Positions 1-8,892 of a stretch of 64,000 nucleotides of DNA are shown one piece after another; the stretch's first letter is position 1, and every line of letters starts with the position of its first letter. The translations under genes and the position numbers were made by a program. The notes beneath the pieces are model-generated. The model did no database searches. It had not been told where the DNA came from and saw nothing but the letters and a program-made list of their open reading frames with translations. The DNA comes from Fibrobacterota bacterium (GTDB lineage Bacteria > Fibrobacterota > Fibrobacteria > UBA11236). The stretch lies in NCBI GenBank assembly GCA_028287465.1, contig JAQBPO010000066.1:1-64000 (forward strand). Direction: 5' to 3'.

Positions 1-1006
1 GCAGATAATAGAGGGACGGAAGGATGAGCCCGGCTCCGACGAGCAGGGCCGCTCCCAGATGGAAAAGCGTGGCCGCGGGGGCATGGGCGTTGAAAAACGT
101 CAGGTCGCGGCCATGGCGCATCCGGACCAGGACCGGGAATTGGACCGCGAACCAGGCCGCCAGGATCAAGGCTATCTGGGTTCCGGCCAGGATGCGGGCG
201 AGCCAGCCCTGCTCCTTCGCCAAGGCGGACCATAGGCCGGGCATGATCAAGGTCGCGGCCACCACGCATGCTCCCGCCGCGGGAGAACCCAGGAACTTGG
301 CCGCCAAGGGGATCCCGTCCCGTTCCGCGGCCCAAAAGACCAGGCCGCCCGATGCCATCGCCGCCACGCTCGCCACCGCCGCGCGGCGCGCGAAGCGCCT
401 GCGGATGGTTCCGGCCGGGCTTTCCCCGATCAGGTAGACCGCGGCCAGGTAGGCGAACAGGCAGACGGTGAATCCCCCCAACGCCAGGGGAAAGGGACGA
501 AGCCAGGGCCATACGTACCCGTCGAGATACCCTTGCGGTTCCGCCGCCATGCCGCCCGGGACCAGGGCCCCGGTCACGACTCCCAGGCAGAAAGGCGTCC
601 AGACGCTGGAGTAGATGAAGAATAGGGTATAGGTCCTTTGGGACCGGCCTTTCCTGGCATCGTAATGGCGGAAGGTGAAGGCGCATCCGCGGGCGATGAT
701 GCCCAGCAACATGGCCGTGAGGGGCAGATGCAGGTTGGTGGACACCCGGCTGTAAACGGCCGGGAATCCCATGAAAAGGATTACCACCATCAGGATGAGC
801 CAGATATGGTTGGCTTCCCAGACCGGTCCCAGGGCCCGGTCGATGATTTCGCGTTGGGCGCGGCGGTTCTCCCGGCCCATGAAGATTTCCAGGATCCCGG
901 CCCCGAAATCCGCGCCCGCCATGAGGCAATAGAGGAGCAGGGAAAGCCCTAGGAACGGGATGACCACCCAGAGCATACGGGGTTCGCCAGCGGGGACCTC
1001 AGGCAT
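1..1006 (-). CDS. cydB: Cytochrome bd ubiquinol oxidase subunit II (partial, runs off the left edge)
   Basis: Subunit II of the quinol-oxidising bd-type terminal oxidase in the inner membrane. I read it by translating the minus strand from the ATG at 1006; the frame stays open to base 1, giving about 335 residues, so only the extreme C-terminus is missing (the family is usually 330-380 aa). The early segment with GADFGAG and the WEANHIWLI block are hallmark CydB sequences, and the chain is a series of hydrophobic helices. The ATG overlaps the cydA stop by 8 bases, so the two subunits are translationally coupled. A small CydX-like subunit, if present, would lie outside the window. The call is secure; only the end is unknown. 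Confidence 0.93.
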   Translation of the reverse strand, partial: MPEVPAGEPRMLWVVIPFLGLSLLLYCLMAGADFGAGILEIFMGRENRRAQREIIDRALGPVWEANHIWLILMVVILFMGFPAVYSRVSTNLHLPLTAMLLGIIARGCAFTFRHYDARKGRSQRTYTLFFIYSSVWTPFCLGVVTGALVPGGMAAEPQGYLDGYVWPWLRPFPLALGGFTVCLFAYLAAVYLIGESPAGTIRRRFARRAAVASVAAMASGGLVFWAAERDGIPLAAKFLGSPAAGACVVAATLIMPGLWSALAKEQGWLARILAGTQIALILAAWFAVQFPVLVRMRHGRDLTFFNAHAPAATLFHLGAALLVGAGLILPSLYYL

Positions 1007-2303
1007 GGATCTCCTCCACCGCCCGGATATGCCTCAGCAACAGCCAGGATACCACCACGGCCAGGAACAGGTAGACGGCGGAAAAGATCAGGAAGGGATA
1101 GACGAGTCCCGGCATGGGGGTCAGGGCGTCCCTGGTACGCATGATTCCGTAGATGATCCACGGTTGCCGGCCCACTTCCGTGACCGTCCATCCCGCCTCG
1201 AGGGCCACGAATCCGAGAGGCGTGGCCAGGGCGGCGGCCAGCAGGAACCGCTTGTCCGCCAGCAATGCGGGGCGTTTCCAGGACAGGAAGAGGAAGGCCA
1301 GGCCCAGGGCCGCCAGGGCGGAACCCGCTCCCACCATGACCTGGAAGGCGCCATGGACGATCATGAGGGGGGGCCAGTCGCCGACCGGGAACTCCTCCAA
1401 CCCTTTCACCTCCGCCTGGAAATCCCCATGCGCCAGGAAACTGAGAAGGTAGGGAAGGCGGATGGCGTAACGTACACGCTTCCCTTCCGCGTCCGGCACG
1501 CCGCCCAGGATCAGGGAGGCGCCGCGTTCCGTATGGAAATGCGCCTCCATGGCGGCCAGCTTTACCGGTTGCCGCACGGCCGTGCCCTTGGCGAGGCGAT
1601 CCCCGCTCAACGGCTGGACCAAGGCGGCGATGGACCCGATCAGGAGGGCGATTTTGAAGGCCTCCCGGTGGAACGCCGAGGAGGGGCGGCGCAACAAGAG
1701 GAGGGCATGAAGGCCTCCTACGGCGAAGCCCGTGGCCTCGAAGGCCGCCAAGGTCATATGCAGGGCCTGGGATTTCCAGGCCGGGTTGAACATGGCCCGG
1801 AAGGGATCGATGTCCACCGCCTGGCCGCCCACCCACGCGAATCCGGCGGGACTGTTCATCCAGGCGTTGGCGCAGACCACGAAAACGCCCGACAGGATCC
1901 CCGTGACTCCCACGGCCACGCCAACGCTCCAATGGATCCAGGGGGACAACCGGTTCCAACCGTACAGGAACAGTCCCAGGGCGATGGCTTCCAGGAAGAA
2001 CGCGGTGCCCTCCCATGAAAAAGGCATGCCGATGATGGGACCGGCATGTTCCATGAACCTGGGCCAGAGCAGGCCGAGTTCGAAGGACAGGGCGGTTCCG
2101 GAGACCGCGCCGGTGGCGAAGAAGATCGCGACGCCGCGGGACCAGGCCTTGGTGAGATCACGGTAGACCGGATTGCCGGTGCGGAGCCAACGGAAATGGG
2201 AGATGGCCATCAGGAAGGGCATGGCCATGCCGATGGATGCGAAGACGATATGGAAGCCAAGGGAGACCGCCATCTGCGATCGGGCGGCAAGGAGGTCTTC
2301 CAT
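999..2303 (-). CDS. cydA: Cytochrome bd ubiquinol oxidase subunit I, short Q-loop type
   Basis: Subunit I holds the haems and the quinol site of the bd oxidase, reducing oxygen to water without pumping protons. The 434-residue product has His18 in the first helix (expected haem ligand), a second conserved His near residue 180, and the signature GRQPW at residues 378-382. It is clearly shorter than the roughly 520 aa E. coli CydA, consistent with a short quinol-binding loop of the CIO-like/Gram-positive type. The ATG at 2303 follows a GGGGA ribosome site. It lies 75 bases downstream of the dienelactone-hydrolase-like gene on the same strand, so co-transcription is possible, and cydB follows with an 8-base overlap. 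Confidence 0.95.
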   Translation of the reverse strand: MEDLLAARSQMAVSLGFHIVFASIGMAMPFLMAISHFRWLRTGNPVYRDLTKAWSRGVAIFFATGAVSGTALSFELGLLWPRFMEHAGPIIGMPFSWEGTAFFLEAIALGLFLYGWNRLSPWIHWSVGVAVGVTGILSGVFVVCANAWMNSPAGFAWVGGQAVDIDPFRAMFNPAWKSQALHMTLAAFEATGFAVGGLHALLLLRRPSSAFHREAFKIALLIGSIAALVQPLSGDRLAKGTAVRQPVKLAAMEAHFHTERGASLILGGVPDAEGKRVRYAIRLPYLLSFLAHGDFQAEVKGLEEFPVGDWPPLMIVHGAFQVMVGAGSALAALGLAFLFLSWKRPALLADKRFLLAAALATPLGFVALEAGWTVTEVGRQPWIIYGIMRTRDALTPMPGLVYPFLIFSAVYLFLAVVVSWLLLRHIRAVEEIHA

Positions 2304-2378
2304 TCCCCGAAAGATAGCAAAGGCCGGGTCTGGATTGCCCGGGCCGGGGCGGAATCCCCGGCCATGGCGGGTGAGGGT

Positions 2379-3200
2379 TTACCTGGGCGTACCGGCGGAC
2401 TTCGCCGCGAAGACTTCCTGGTAGAAGTCCGCCATCTCCTGGAAGGAACGCTTGTCGGCCTTCGCGTTATAGGCCATGCCCTTGGAGTTGTCGCTGCCGG
2501 CCGAGGGATTGGTGAATGCATGGACCGCGCCGCCGAATTTGGTCAGGCGCCAATCCACCGCGGCCGACCGCATCTCCTCCGTAAAGGCCTTTACCTGATC
2601 CTCGGTCACGAATGGATCGTCCGCGCCGTGGAGGACGAGCACTTCACCCTTGATGTTCTTGGCCTGCTCGGGGTGGGGCGTATCCAGGTTGCCATGGATG
2701 GAAACCACGCCGTTGAGCGGGGCCCCGCTGCGGGCCAGTTCCAAGGCGACCCCGCCGCCGAAGCAATACCCCATGGCCGCGACCCGTCCCGCGTCCACGT
2801 TCGGGGATTTGATCAGCTGATCGTAGGCGGACCGGACGCGCGCCTGCATGAGATTCCGATCGTTCTTGTAGATGCCGGACACGGTGGCGGCCTCCTTCAT
2901 GTCCTTGGGACGGGTCGCCTTGCCGTAGATGTCGGCGACGAAGACGATGTAACCCAGCTTGGCGACCCTTTCGGCATAGGCCTTGGCCTGATCGGACATG
3001 CCCATCCAATCCGGGACCAGGACGATCCCGGGTTGCTTGCCTTTGAGGGAGGTTTCCCGGACCAGCATGCCTTCCAGGGAAGCCGTATCCTGCTTATACG
3101 CTATGGTCTGCGATTTAACGGCCGACCACGCGGTTTCCAAGGTCCCCGTTGCGAGAGTGGAAATGGCGATGGCGGTCGCGAGGTTGAGGAATCTGGACAT
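2379..3200 (-). CDS. Secreted dienelactone hydrolase family protein
   Basis: An alpha/beta hydrolase of the dienelactone hydrolase (DLH) family, 273 aa. The first roughly 27 residues form a signal peptide ending near WSA, so it is probably exported. The catalytic triad is visible: Cys146 in GYCFGGG, Asp195 in HGADDPF and His227 in AVHAF, with the family Glu near residue 43. The frame is open far upstream, but the start at 3200 is preferred because it has a GGGAG site and gives a clean signal peptide. Substrate is unknown; many DLH relatives act on lactones or small esters. It is divergent from the YkgJ-like gene, with a 93-base shared promoter gap. Confidence 0.88.
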   Translation of the reverse strand: MSRFLNLATAIAISTLATGTLETAWSAVKSQTIAYKQDTASLEGMLVRETSLKGKQPGIVLVPDWMGMSDQAKAYAERVAKLGYIVFVADIYGKATRPKDMKEAATVSGIYKNDRNLMQARVRSAYDQLIKSPNVDAGRVAAMGYCFGGGVALELARSGAPLNGVVSIHGNLDTPHPEQAKNIKGEVLVLHGADDPFVTEDQVKAFTEEMRSAAVDWRLTKFGGAVHAFTNPSAGSDNSKGMAYNAKADKRSFQEMADFYQEVFAAKSAGTPR

Positions 3201-3293
3201 GACGGTCTCCCTGGATTCGATGAATCCTGTCGATATAAAAGTTTCCCGGACCGGGTGCAACGGTTTTCCCCGGAAGGGAATTATTTTGACCCC

Positions 3294-4025
3294 ATGGCCG
3301 CGGCGGGAATCAAGGATGCGAACGGTGCCATAAGCACCTGGAGGGAGGGGCTGAAGGACATGGCAGGCCCGATGCGCCTCGCCGAACTCGCCGTCCATGC
3401 CATGCGCCTGTCGGAAGCCCTGCCCTCCGCGGATGGGAAGGTTTCCTGCGCGAAGGGGTGCGCTGCATGTTGCCGGCAAGTTGTTCCCGTTTCCCCTCCG
3501 GAAGCCTTCCTGCTTTCGGATTGCATCGGGGCGATGCGGGAAAAAGATCGGCGTGCGGTCCTGGACAGGTTTTCCCGGCTCGCCGATCGGTTGCGGCTGG
3601 AGGGCATGGATGGATTGCCCTTGTTCAACCATGCGCGCGAGTATTTCAGCCTGGGCATGCCCTGCCCCTTCCTGACGGACGAAGCCTGTTCCATCCATGT
3701 CGGCCGCCCCCTTGGATGCCGCGAGCACCTGGTCCTTTCCCCGGCCGAAGCGTGTTCCGGGTTCCCTGATGCGTTCATCCGGACCGCTCCGATTCCCCTG
3801 TCGGTCAGGGAAGCCTTGGCCGAAGTGAGCGCGGAATGCGCCGGTAACGTCGTGGAAATGATCCCCTTGGCGCGAGGCCTGGAATGGGCCGAAGCGCATT
3901 CCGAAATGCGGGACCGGACCTGGGAGGGGAAATGGCTCCTGGATCGGCTTGCAGCCCGGTGCCTGGCCAAATTGTCACCCCATTGGATCCCGATTGCGGA
4001 ACCTGCGGGGGATGTATTTTATTAA
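3294..4025 (+). CDS. YkgJ-like Cys-rich metal-binding family protein
   Basis: A 243-residue soluble protein with the Cys pattern of the YkgJ/UPF0153 putative zinc- or iron-chelating family: CAKGCAACCR near residue 53, then a CPF...CSIH...GCREH block around residues 125-148. The family is thought to bind a metal or an Fe-S cluster; its role is not settled. The start is uncertain: the ATG at 3294 has a GGAAGGGA stretch 14 bases upstream, while an in-frame ATG at 3360 has a better placed GGAGGGG. The next gene, a thioredoxin, begins 50 bases after the stop, so a redox or metal-handling pair is conceivable. Confidence 0.7.
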   Translation: MAAAGIKDANGAISTWREGLKDMAGPMRLAELAVHAMRLSEALPSADGKVSCAKGCAACCRQVVPVSPPEAFLLSDCIGAMREKDRRAVLDRFSRLADRLRLEGMDGLPLFNHAREYFSLGMPCPFLTDEACSIHVGRPLGCREHLVLSPAEACSGFPDAFIRTAPIPLSVREALAEVSAECAGNVVEMIPLARGLEWAEAHSEMRDRTWEGKWLLDRLAARCLAKLSPHWIPIAEPAGDVFY

Positions 4026-4075
4026 GGTGGCGACTCGGAACGGCCACCGGATAATCCACCCTAACGGACGGTATC

Positions 4076-4402
4076 ATGGAAACGGAACGACAAACCTCCC
4101 AGACCACGGATTTCGACGCCTTTCTCGCTTCCCAGGATCTTCCCGTCCTTTCGGATTTCTGGGCCGAATGGTGCGGGCCTTGCAAGATGATGCATCCCGT
4201 GCTCCAGGATCTGGCCAAGGATTGGAAGGGCCGGATAAAGGTCATCAAGGTCGATACCGATAAGAAGCCCCATCTCGCGAACCGGTTCAAGATTTCGGGA
4301 ATCCCGACCTTGATCCTGTTCAAGGGCGGACGGGAGGTGCATCGCGTCAGCGGCGCCATGCCCCTGGCCCAATTGAAACGGGAATTGGAATCCCGCCTGT
4401 AA
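4076..4402 (+). CDS. trxA: Thioredoxin
   Basis: A 108-residue single-domain thioredoxin of normal length with no signal peptide, hence cytoplasmic. The redox motif WCGPC spans residues 32-36 with the cysteines at 33 and 36; the cis-proline segment GIPTL and a C-terminal helix complete the fold. It acts as a general dithiol reductant fed by thioredoxin reductase, which is not in the window. The first 16 or so residues are slightly longer and more polar than in E. coli TrxA. The 3' side has a GC hairpin (4422-4437) without a T-run, directly next to the ribosome site of treZ. Confidence 0.93.
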   Translation: METERQTSQTTDFDAFLASQDLPVLSDFWAEWCGPCKMMHPVLQDLAKDWKGRIKVIKVDTDKKPHLANRFKISGIPTLILFKGGREVHRVSGAMPLAQLKRELESRL

Positions 4403-4452
4403 AAATCTTCTTTCCCCTTGACCCCGCCCAGGCGGGGAGAGGGGGTGATTCC

Positions 4453-6303
4453 ATGAGAATCGGAGCGCTATACCAAGGCCAAGGAACCTGCCTGTTCCGC
4501 GTCTATGCCCCGAACGCCGGGCGCGTCGCCCTGGAGTTCGCGGCCAGGGGCGGCGAGACGCGGGCCATGGAAAGACGTCCCCAAGGCTATTGGGAGGCCC
4601 GGGTGGAAGGCATCCGGCCCGGCGAGCTTTATAAGTTCCGCCTCGACGATAAGGCCTCGCATCCGGATCCAGCTTCCCATTACCAACCCGATGGCGTTCA
4701 TGGGCCGTCCCAGGTCTGGGACCATGCTGGCTTCAAATGGACCGATGAGGCCTGGCAGGGGATACCCCTGGACGAATGCATCATGTACGAAATCCACCCC
4801 GGGACCTTCACCCCCGAGGGCACCCTGGAGGCCGTAGCTTCCAAGATACCCCATCTGAAGGATCTGGGGATAAACGCGGTGGAGATAATGCCGGTCAACC
4901 AGTTTCCGGGGGTCCACAACTGGGGCTACGACGGGACCTACCTGTTCGCCGTGCAGAGTTCCTACGGCGGGCCGGACGGCTTCAAGCGCCTCGTGGATGC
5001 CTTCCACGCCGAAGGCATCGCCGTCATCCTGGACGTGGTATACAACCACCTGGGGCCGGAAGGGAATTACCTGAGCGAGTTCGGGCCCTATTTCACCTCC
5101 CATTACAAGACGCCTTGGGGCAGCGCCATCAATTTCGACGGGGCCGGCAGCGACCAGGTGCGCGATTTCTTCATCGAGAACGCATTGTACTGGATGCGCG
5201 AATTCCACGTGGACGGCCTGCGCCTGGACGCCACCCACCAGATGTACGACATGTCGGCGCGGCATTTCCTGTCCGAACTGGAGGAACGCATCACCGAATT
5301 CTCCGGCAGGCACGGCAGGCAGCGCCACCTGATCGCGGAAAGCGATCTCAACGATCCCGGGATCCTGACGGGCCGCGACGCGGGAGGCTACGGCATGCAG
5401 GCCCAATGGCTGGACGACTTCCAGCACTGCGTTGACTCCATGCTCCGGGGCGGGAAGTCAGGGTACCGCACGGATTACGGGAATTCGGATCAGTTCGTGA
5501 AGGTGAACCGCGAGGGATTCGTTTACGCCGGGGAATACTGCCCTTCGCGCGGACGCCGCTTCGGGGCTTCCTCGGCCCTCAGGCCGCCCGGGCAATTCAT
5601 CGTGTTCATCCAGAACCATGACCAGGTCGGGAACCGCCCATTGGGCGAGCGCTTCAACGAGATCGTGGACTTCGAAGCCTACAAGCTGGCCGCCGGGGCC
5701 ATGTTCGTTTCCCCGTACATCCCCCTCCTGTTCATGGGCGAGGAGTACGCGGAAACGAATCCCTTCCTTTTCTTCGCGGACTTCAGCGATCCTGCGATCG
5801 TAAAGGCCGTCCGGGACGGGCGGCGGGAGGAGTTCGCCTTCCTTCATGTCGGCGACGACGTGCCCGATCCCGCATCGCCGGAAACCTTCCAGCGTTCGAA
5901 GCTGGATTGGAACCGTAAGGAATCCGGCCGGCACCGGGTCATGCTGGATTTCTACCGTGAGCTGATCGCGTTGCGGAAGAGCCTGCCTTCCCTGAAGCGC
6001 CTGAACCGGGAAGGCATGGAAATGGACGGGGAAGGCCTGGCCTTCAAGCTCGTCAGGCGCAGTCAGGGAACGGGGGACGTGGAGACCGGGGAAATCCTGT
6101 GCCTGATGAATTTCGCCCCCGGAGCGGCTAGAATGGATTCGCATGTCCGGGAAGGGGAATGGGAACTGGTGCTCGATTCATCCGACAAGCGATGGGGCGG
6201 GCCCGGACCCGGGGCGCCGCGGCTCGTAAGGCCGGGAGCCGTGCTCGAAGTGCCGGGCCGATGCTTCTACCTGTACAAACGGTCCGACGTCAAACCAGGC
6301 TAA
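4453..6303 (+). CDS. treZ: Malto-oligosyltrehalose trehalohydrolase
   Basis: GH13 enzyme (616 aa) that cleaves trehalose from maltooligosyl-trehalose. An N-terminal Ig-like domain (about residues 1-95) precedes the TIM barrel. The GH13 residues are visible: nucleophile Asp259 in RLDATH, acid/base Glu296 in IAESD, and Asp390 in QNHDQVGNR, a motif characteristic of TreZ. The ATG follows a strong purine-rich ribosome site. Its usual partner TreY (maltooligosyl-trehalose synthase) is not in the window; the neighbouring debranching enzyme is convergent rather than co-transcribed. The stop overlaps the stop of that gene by four bases. Confidence 0.93.
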   Translation: MRIGALYQGQGTCLFRVYAPNAGRVALEFAARGGETRAMERRPQGYWEARVEGIRPGELYKFRLDDKASHPDPASHYQPDGVHGPSQVWDHAGFKWTDEAWQGIPLDECIMYEIHPGTFTPEGTLEAVASKIPHLKDLGINAVEIMPVNQFPGVHNWGYDGTYLFAVQSSYGGPDGFKRLVDAFHAEGIAVILDVVYNHLGPEGNYLSEFGPYFTSHYKTPWGSAINFDGAGSDQVRDFFIENALYWMREFHVDGLRLDATHQMYDMSARHFLSELEERITEFSGRHGRQRHLIAESDLNDPGILTGRDAGGYGMQAQWLDDFQHCVDSMLRGGKSGYRTDYGNSDQFVKVNREGFVYAGEYCPSRGRRFGASSALRPPGQFIVFIQNHDQVGNRPLGERFNEIVDFEAYKLAAGAMFVSPYIPLLFMGEEYAETNPFLFFADFSDPAIVKAVRDGRREEFAFLHVGDDVPDPASPETFQRSKLDWNRKESGRHRVMLDFYRELIALRKSLPSLKRLNREGMEMDGEGLAFKLVRRSQGTGDVETGEILCLMNFAPGAARMDSHVREGEWELVLDSSDKRWGGPGPGAPRLVRPGAVLEVPGRCFYLYKRSDVKPG

Positions 6304-8759
6304 ACCGTTTCTTGCAGGACCACTACGGATCGGGGATGCGCCCAATACCGATCCGAGATCGTTCCGGCCCTTTCGGCCGGCCAGAAATTCCCATCCGCTT
6401 CCGCCCAGGCCGCCGTATCGATGATGCGCAGCCAGCGTTTCCCGGCTTGCGCCGCGGGGATCGGGAATTCCGTTCCTTCCCCGTCCATGTTCACGCAGAG
6501 CAGGAAATCCGTGTCGCCGATCCCGCTCCCATCGATGCGCCAATGGATGCGCGAGTCCCCGTCCCGCACATCGGCATTCCCGTCCGCGGACTTGAACCAG
6601 TAGGTCACGTCGTTCCCCGAGTCCATCCGGAAATCCGCGAAGCGATCCAGCCGCAGGCAGGGGTGGGCATTCCTGAGGGCTATGAGGTTGCGGGTGAAAA
6701 GGAAAAAACCGTTCTTGCCGGTGCCGCCGCCATCCCGGCCGTAATTGTCGTGGTAGGAACCCGTGCCGCCCGTGGGCAGGGCGGTGGGAGCAGGGGTGGC
6801 GATCATGCCGTAGTTCTGCCAGATGCCGATGCTGTCCAGCTTATAGGGGTTGTTGTTCCCGTTCTGGGTGCGGGCGAACTCGTCCCCGCCGCAGGTCATG
6901 GGCACGCCGCGGGAGAAGAACTGGACGGCCAGGAAGTCCCGCAGGCGCTGGCGGCGTAGGCACGTATCGCCCGACGAATCCCAGGACAGGTTGTCGTCGG
7001 TGCCGCCGTCGCTGGGGCCGAATGGCCAGGTCCCGCCATTGTTCTTGCCGTTGTAGCTCACCAGGTCCATCAGGGTGAAACCGTCGTGGGCGGTCAGGAA
7101 ATTGACCGATTTGTGCGGACCGCCCTGGTCCTGGAAATGCCGGTAGTCGCCGTTCACGGCCTGGATGAAGGCCAGGGAATTCCCGTCCCCTTTCATGAAC
7201 TTCCTCACGGCGTCCCGATAGATGCCGTTCCATTCCGCCCAGCCCTTCGGGAAGTCGCCAACGTGGCATCCCGCAAGGTCCCAGGCCTCGGCGATGATCT
7301 CTATGTCCTCATGCTCCGCCATGGCCGCGAGATCCTTCAGCAGCCTGGAGCCCGACTCGAAATCGAAACCGGCTCCGCTCCGTCCGAGTATGGCGGCCAG
7401 GTCGAACCGGAAGCCGTCAATCCCCATCTCCTGGGACCAATGGCGGATGGAATCCTTGACCAGCCGCTGCACGGCGGCTTTGGAGGCATCCAGGTTGTTG
7501 CCGCATCCGGAACTGTCCCAATAGAAACGGTTGCCCCCCGTCAGGGCGTAATAGCCCGCATTGTCGAATCCGCGCAAGGTCAGGATCTCGGCGGTTTCGC
7601 CGGTACCGTCCCAAAGCCCGCCCTCCCCGGTATGGTTGTAGACCACGTCAAGGTACACCTCCATGCCATGGTCATGGAAGGCCTTGACCATGGCCTTGAA
7701 TTCGCGCGTGGGACCGCCGGGGGACTTGTCATGGGAGTAGCGGAGGTCCGGCGCGAAGAACCCATAGGTCATGTAACCCCAGTAATTGCCGTGGGGCGGT
7801 TCATCATGGCGGCGGTCCCAGCCCGGGAACTCCTCCGGATTGATATCGTTCGCGAACTCATGCACGGGCAGGAGCTCGATGGTGGTATAGCCCAGGGCCT
7901 TAAGGTACCCGGCCATGTATGCCGCGCCCGCATAGGTCCCCCGCAGGGAATCCGGCACGCCCGCCACGTCCTCGAAGCCCGGGATCCCCGTGAGGATTTC
8001 CTTGAGCCTGGCTGAGGAGGGATGGCGCGTCAGGCCTTTGACATGGGCCTCATAGATGATGGCGTCCTTCTGCGGTACCCGGGGTTTCCGGCCGGATCCG
8101 GACAGGTCATGCACCAGGATGGATTTGGGCGCCCAGGGGCCGGTATCGAATTCCCGTCGCGCGACCGGAGGATGGCGGTCCAGAGCGCCTGCGTAGATGC
8201 CGGGGCCGGAGCCGTACATGGTGGCGTTATGGCCGTGGATTTCCAGCATTTCAGGGGTCTCGCGGTCATGGGACACCTCGAGCGCATAGGGATCGAGCAG
8301 AAGTTTGTTGGGATTGAAGCGATTTCCGGAGGCATCCACGTCCGCCATGAATCCGGCGATGCTATTGCCCCGGGTCCACCCCTCGGCCGTGCCCCAATTC
8401 GGTCCCCAGCAACGATATCCATACAAGGTGCCGGCCGGGATACCGTTGATCCTGGCGCGCCAGACATCGTCGGATCCCTTTGCCATCCAGTAATCGTACC
8501 TGGCCGGCACGCCCAGAGCGCTTTCGTAGATCTCGAGGAGGACATGGCGGGCGCGCCCGGAATAGACTGCGAATTCGGCGACGCCCGTCGGCCGGGAACC
8601 GGAGTGGCCGGGTGCCGGATGCAATTTGGCCCCCAGGGCGAAGGTTTCGCTGGGCCAGTCCCTTTCGCCCAGGGGAGCGAAGGGAACGGGGTCGAGGCCG
8701 GGATTGGGGTGCATGGTTCCAACGGCAGGGATAAGGTCCTCGGCGGCGGTAACGGGCAA
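6300..8759 (-). CDS. glgX: Glycogen debranching enzyme, GlgX/isoamylase type
   Basis: GH13 alpha-1,6-glucosidase that removes branches from glycogen or limit dextrins. The 819-residue protein has an N-terminal CBM48-like domain (about 50-150), then the barrel with nucleophile Asp453 in GFRFDLA, acid/base Glu491 in IIAEAWD and a third acid in TAHDGF. At 819 aa it is nearer the isoamylase length than the roughly 660 aa E. coli GlgX, so isoamylase/TreX is an equally fair name. The start codon is TTG at 8759 with GGGGAGG just upstream; an ATG at 8714 is the alternative but lacks a ribosome site. With TreZ it suggests glycogen-to-trehalose conversion. Confidence 0.88.
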   Translation of the reverse strand: MPVTAAEDLIPAVGTMHPNPGLDPVPFAPLGERDWPSETFALGAKLHPAPGHSGSRPTGVAEFAVYSGRARHVLLEIYESALGVPARYDYWMAKGSDDVWRARINGIPAGTLYGYRCWGPNWGTAEGWTRGNSIAGFMADVDASGNRFNPNKLLLDPYALEVSHDRETPEMLEIHGHNATMYGSGPGIYAGALDRHPPVARREFDTGPWAPKSILVHDLSGSGRKPRVPQKDAIIYEAHVKGLTRHPSSARLKEILTGIPGFEDVAGVPDSLRGTYAGAAYMAGYLKALGYTTIELLPVHEFANDINPEEFPGWDRRHDEPPHGNYWGYMTYGFFAPDLRYSHDKSPGGPTREFKAMVKAFHDHGMEVYLDVVYNHTGEGGLWDGTGETAEILTLRGFDNAGYYALTGGNRFYWDSSGCGNNLDASKAAVQRLVKDSIRHWSQEMGIDGFRFDLAAILGRSGAGFDFESGSRLLKDLAAMAEHEDIEIIAEAWDLAGCHVGDFPKGWAEWNGIYRDAVRKFMKGDGNSLAFIQAVNGDYRHFQDQGGPHKSVNFLTAHDGFTLMDLVSYNGKNNGGTWPFGPSDGGTDDNLSWDSSGDTCLRRQRLRDFLAVQFFSRGVPMTCGGDEFARTQNGNNNPYKLDSIGIWQNYGMIATPAPTALPTGGTGSYHDNYGRDGGGTGKNGFFLFTRNLIALRNAHPCLRLDRFADFRMDSGNDVTYWFKSADGNADVRDGDSRIHWRIDGSGIGDTDFLLCVNMDGEGTEFPIPAAQAGKRWLRIIDTAAWAEADGNFWPAERAGTISDRYWAHPRSVVVLQETV

Positions 8760-8827
8760 GGAACCTCCCCGGGGCGGCGCTGCCCCGTCTCCGCTCTTCC
8801 AAGGGATCAGGAATGGGCGTGGGGGGA

Positions 8828-8833
8828 ATTATA
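8828..8833 (-). promoter_or_regulatory. Candidate -10 box upstream of the debranching enzyme gene
   Basis: The minus strand reads TATAAT here, preceded by TTGC, about 69 bases before the TTG start. No good -35 hexamer is evident, so this is only a candidate sigma-70-like promoter. Confidence 0.3.
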
Positions 8834-8892
8834 GCAACCGTTGGGTTCCGGTGCGCGTCGATCCCGACCGGGGATAACCCGGTACCAGGGCG

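Noticed and set aside
2046-3293. Long N-terminal extension of the YkgJ-like gene
   Set aside because: The upstream part of the frame is antisense to cydA and the dienelactone hydrolase-like gene; only the part after 3294 has family sequence.
4422-4437. Hairpin after thioredoxin as a terminator
   Set aside because: No T-run follows and the stem lies against the treZ ribosome site, so it may equally affect translation of treZ; not listed as a terminator.
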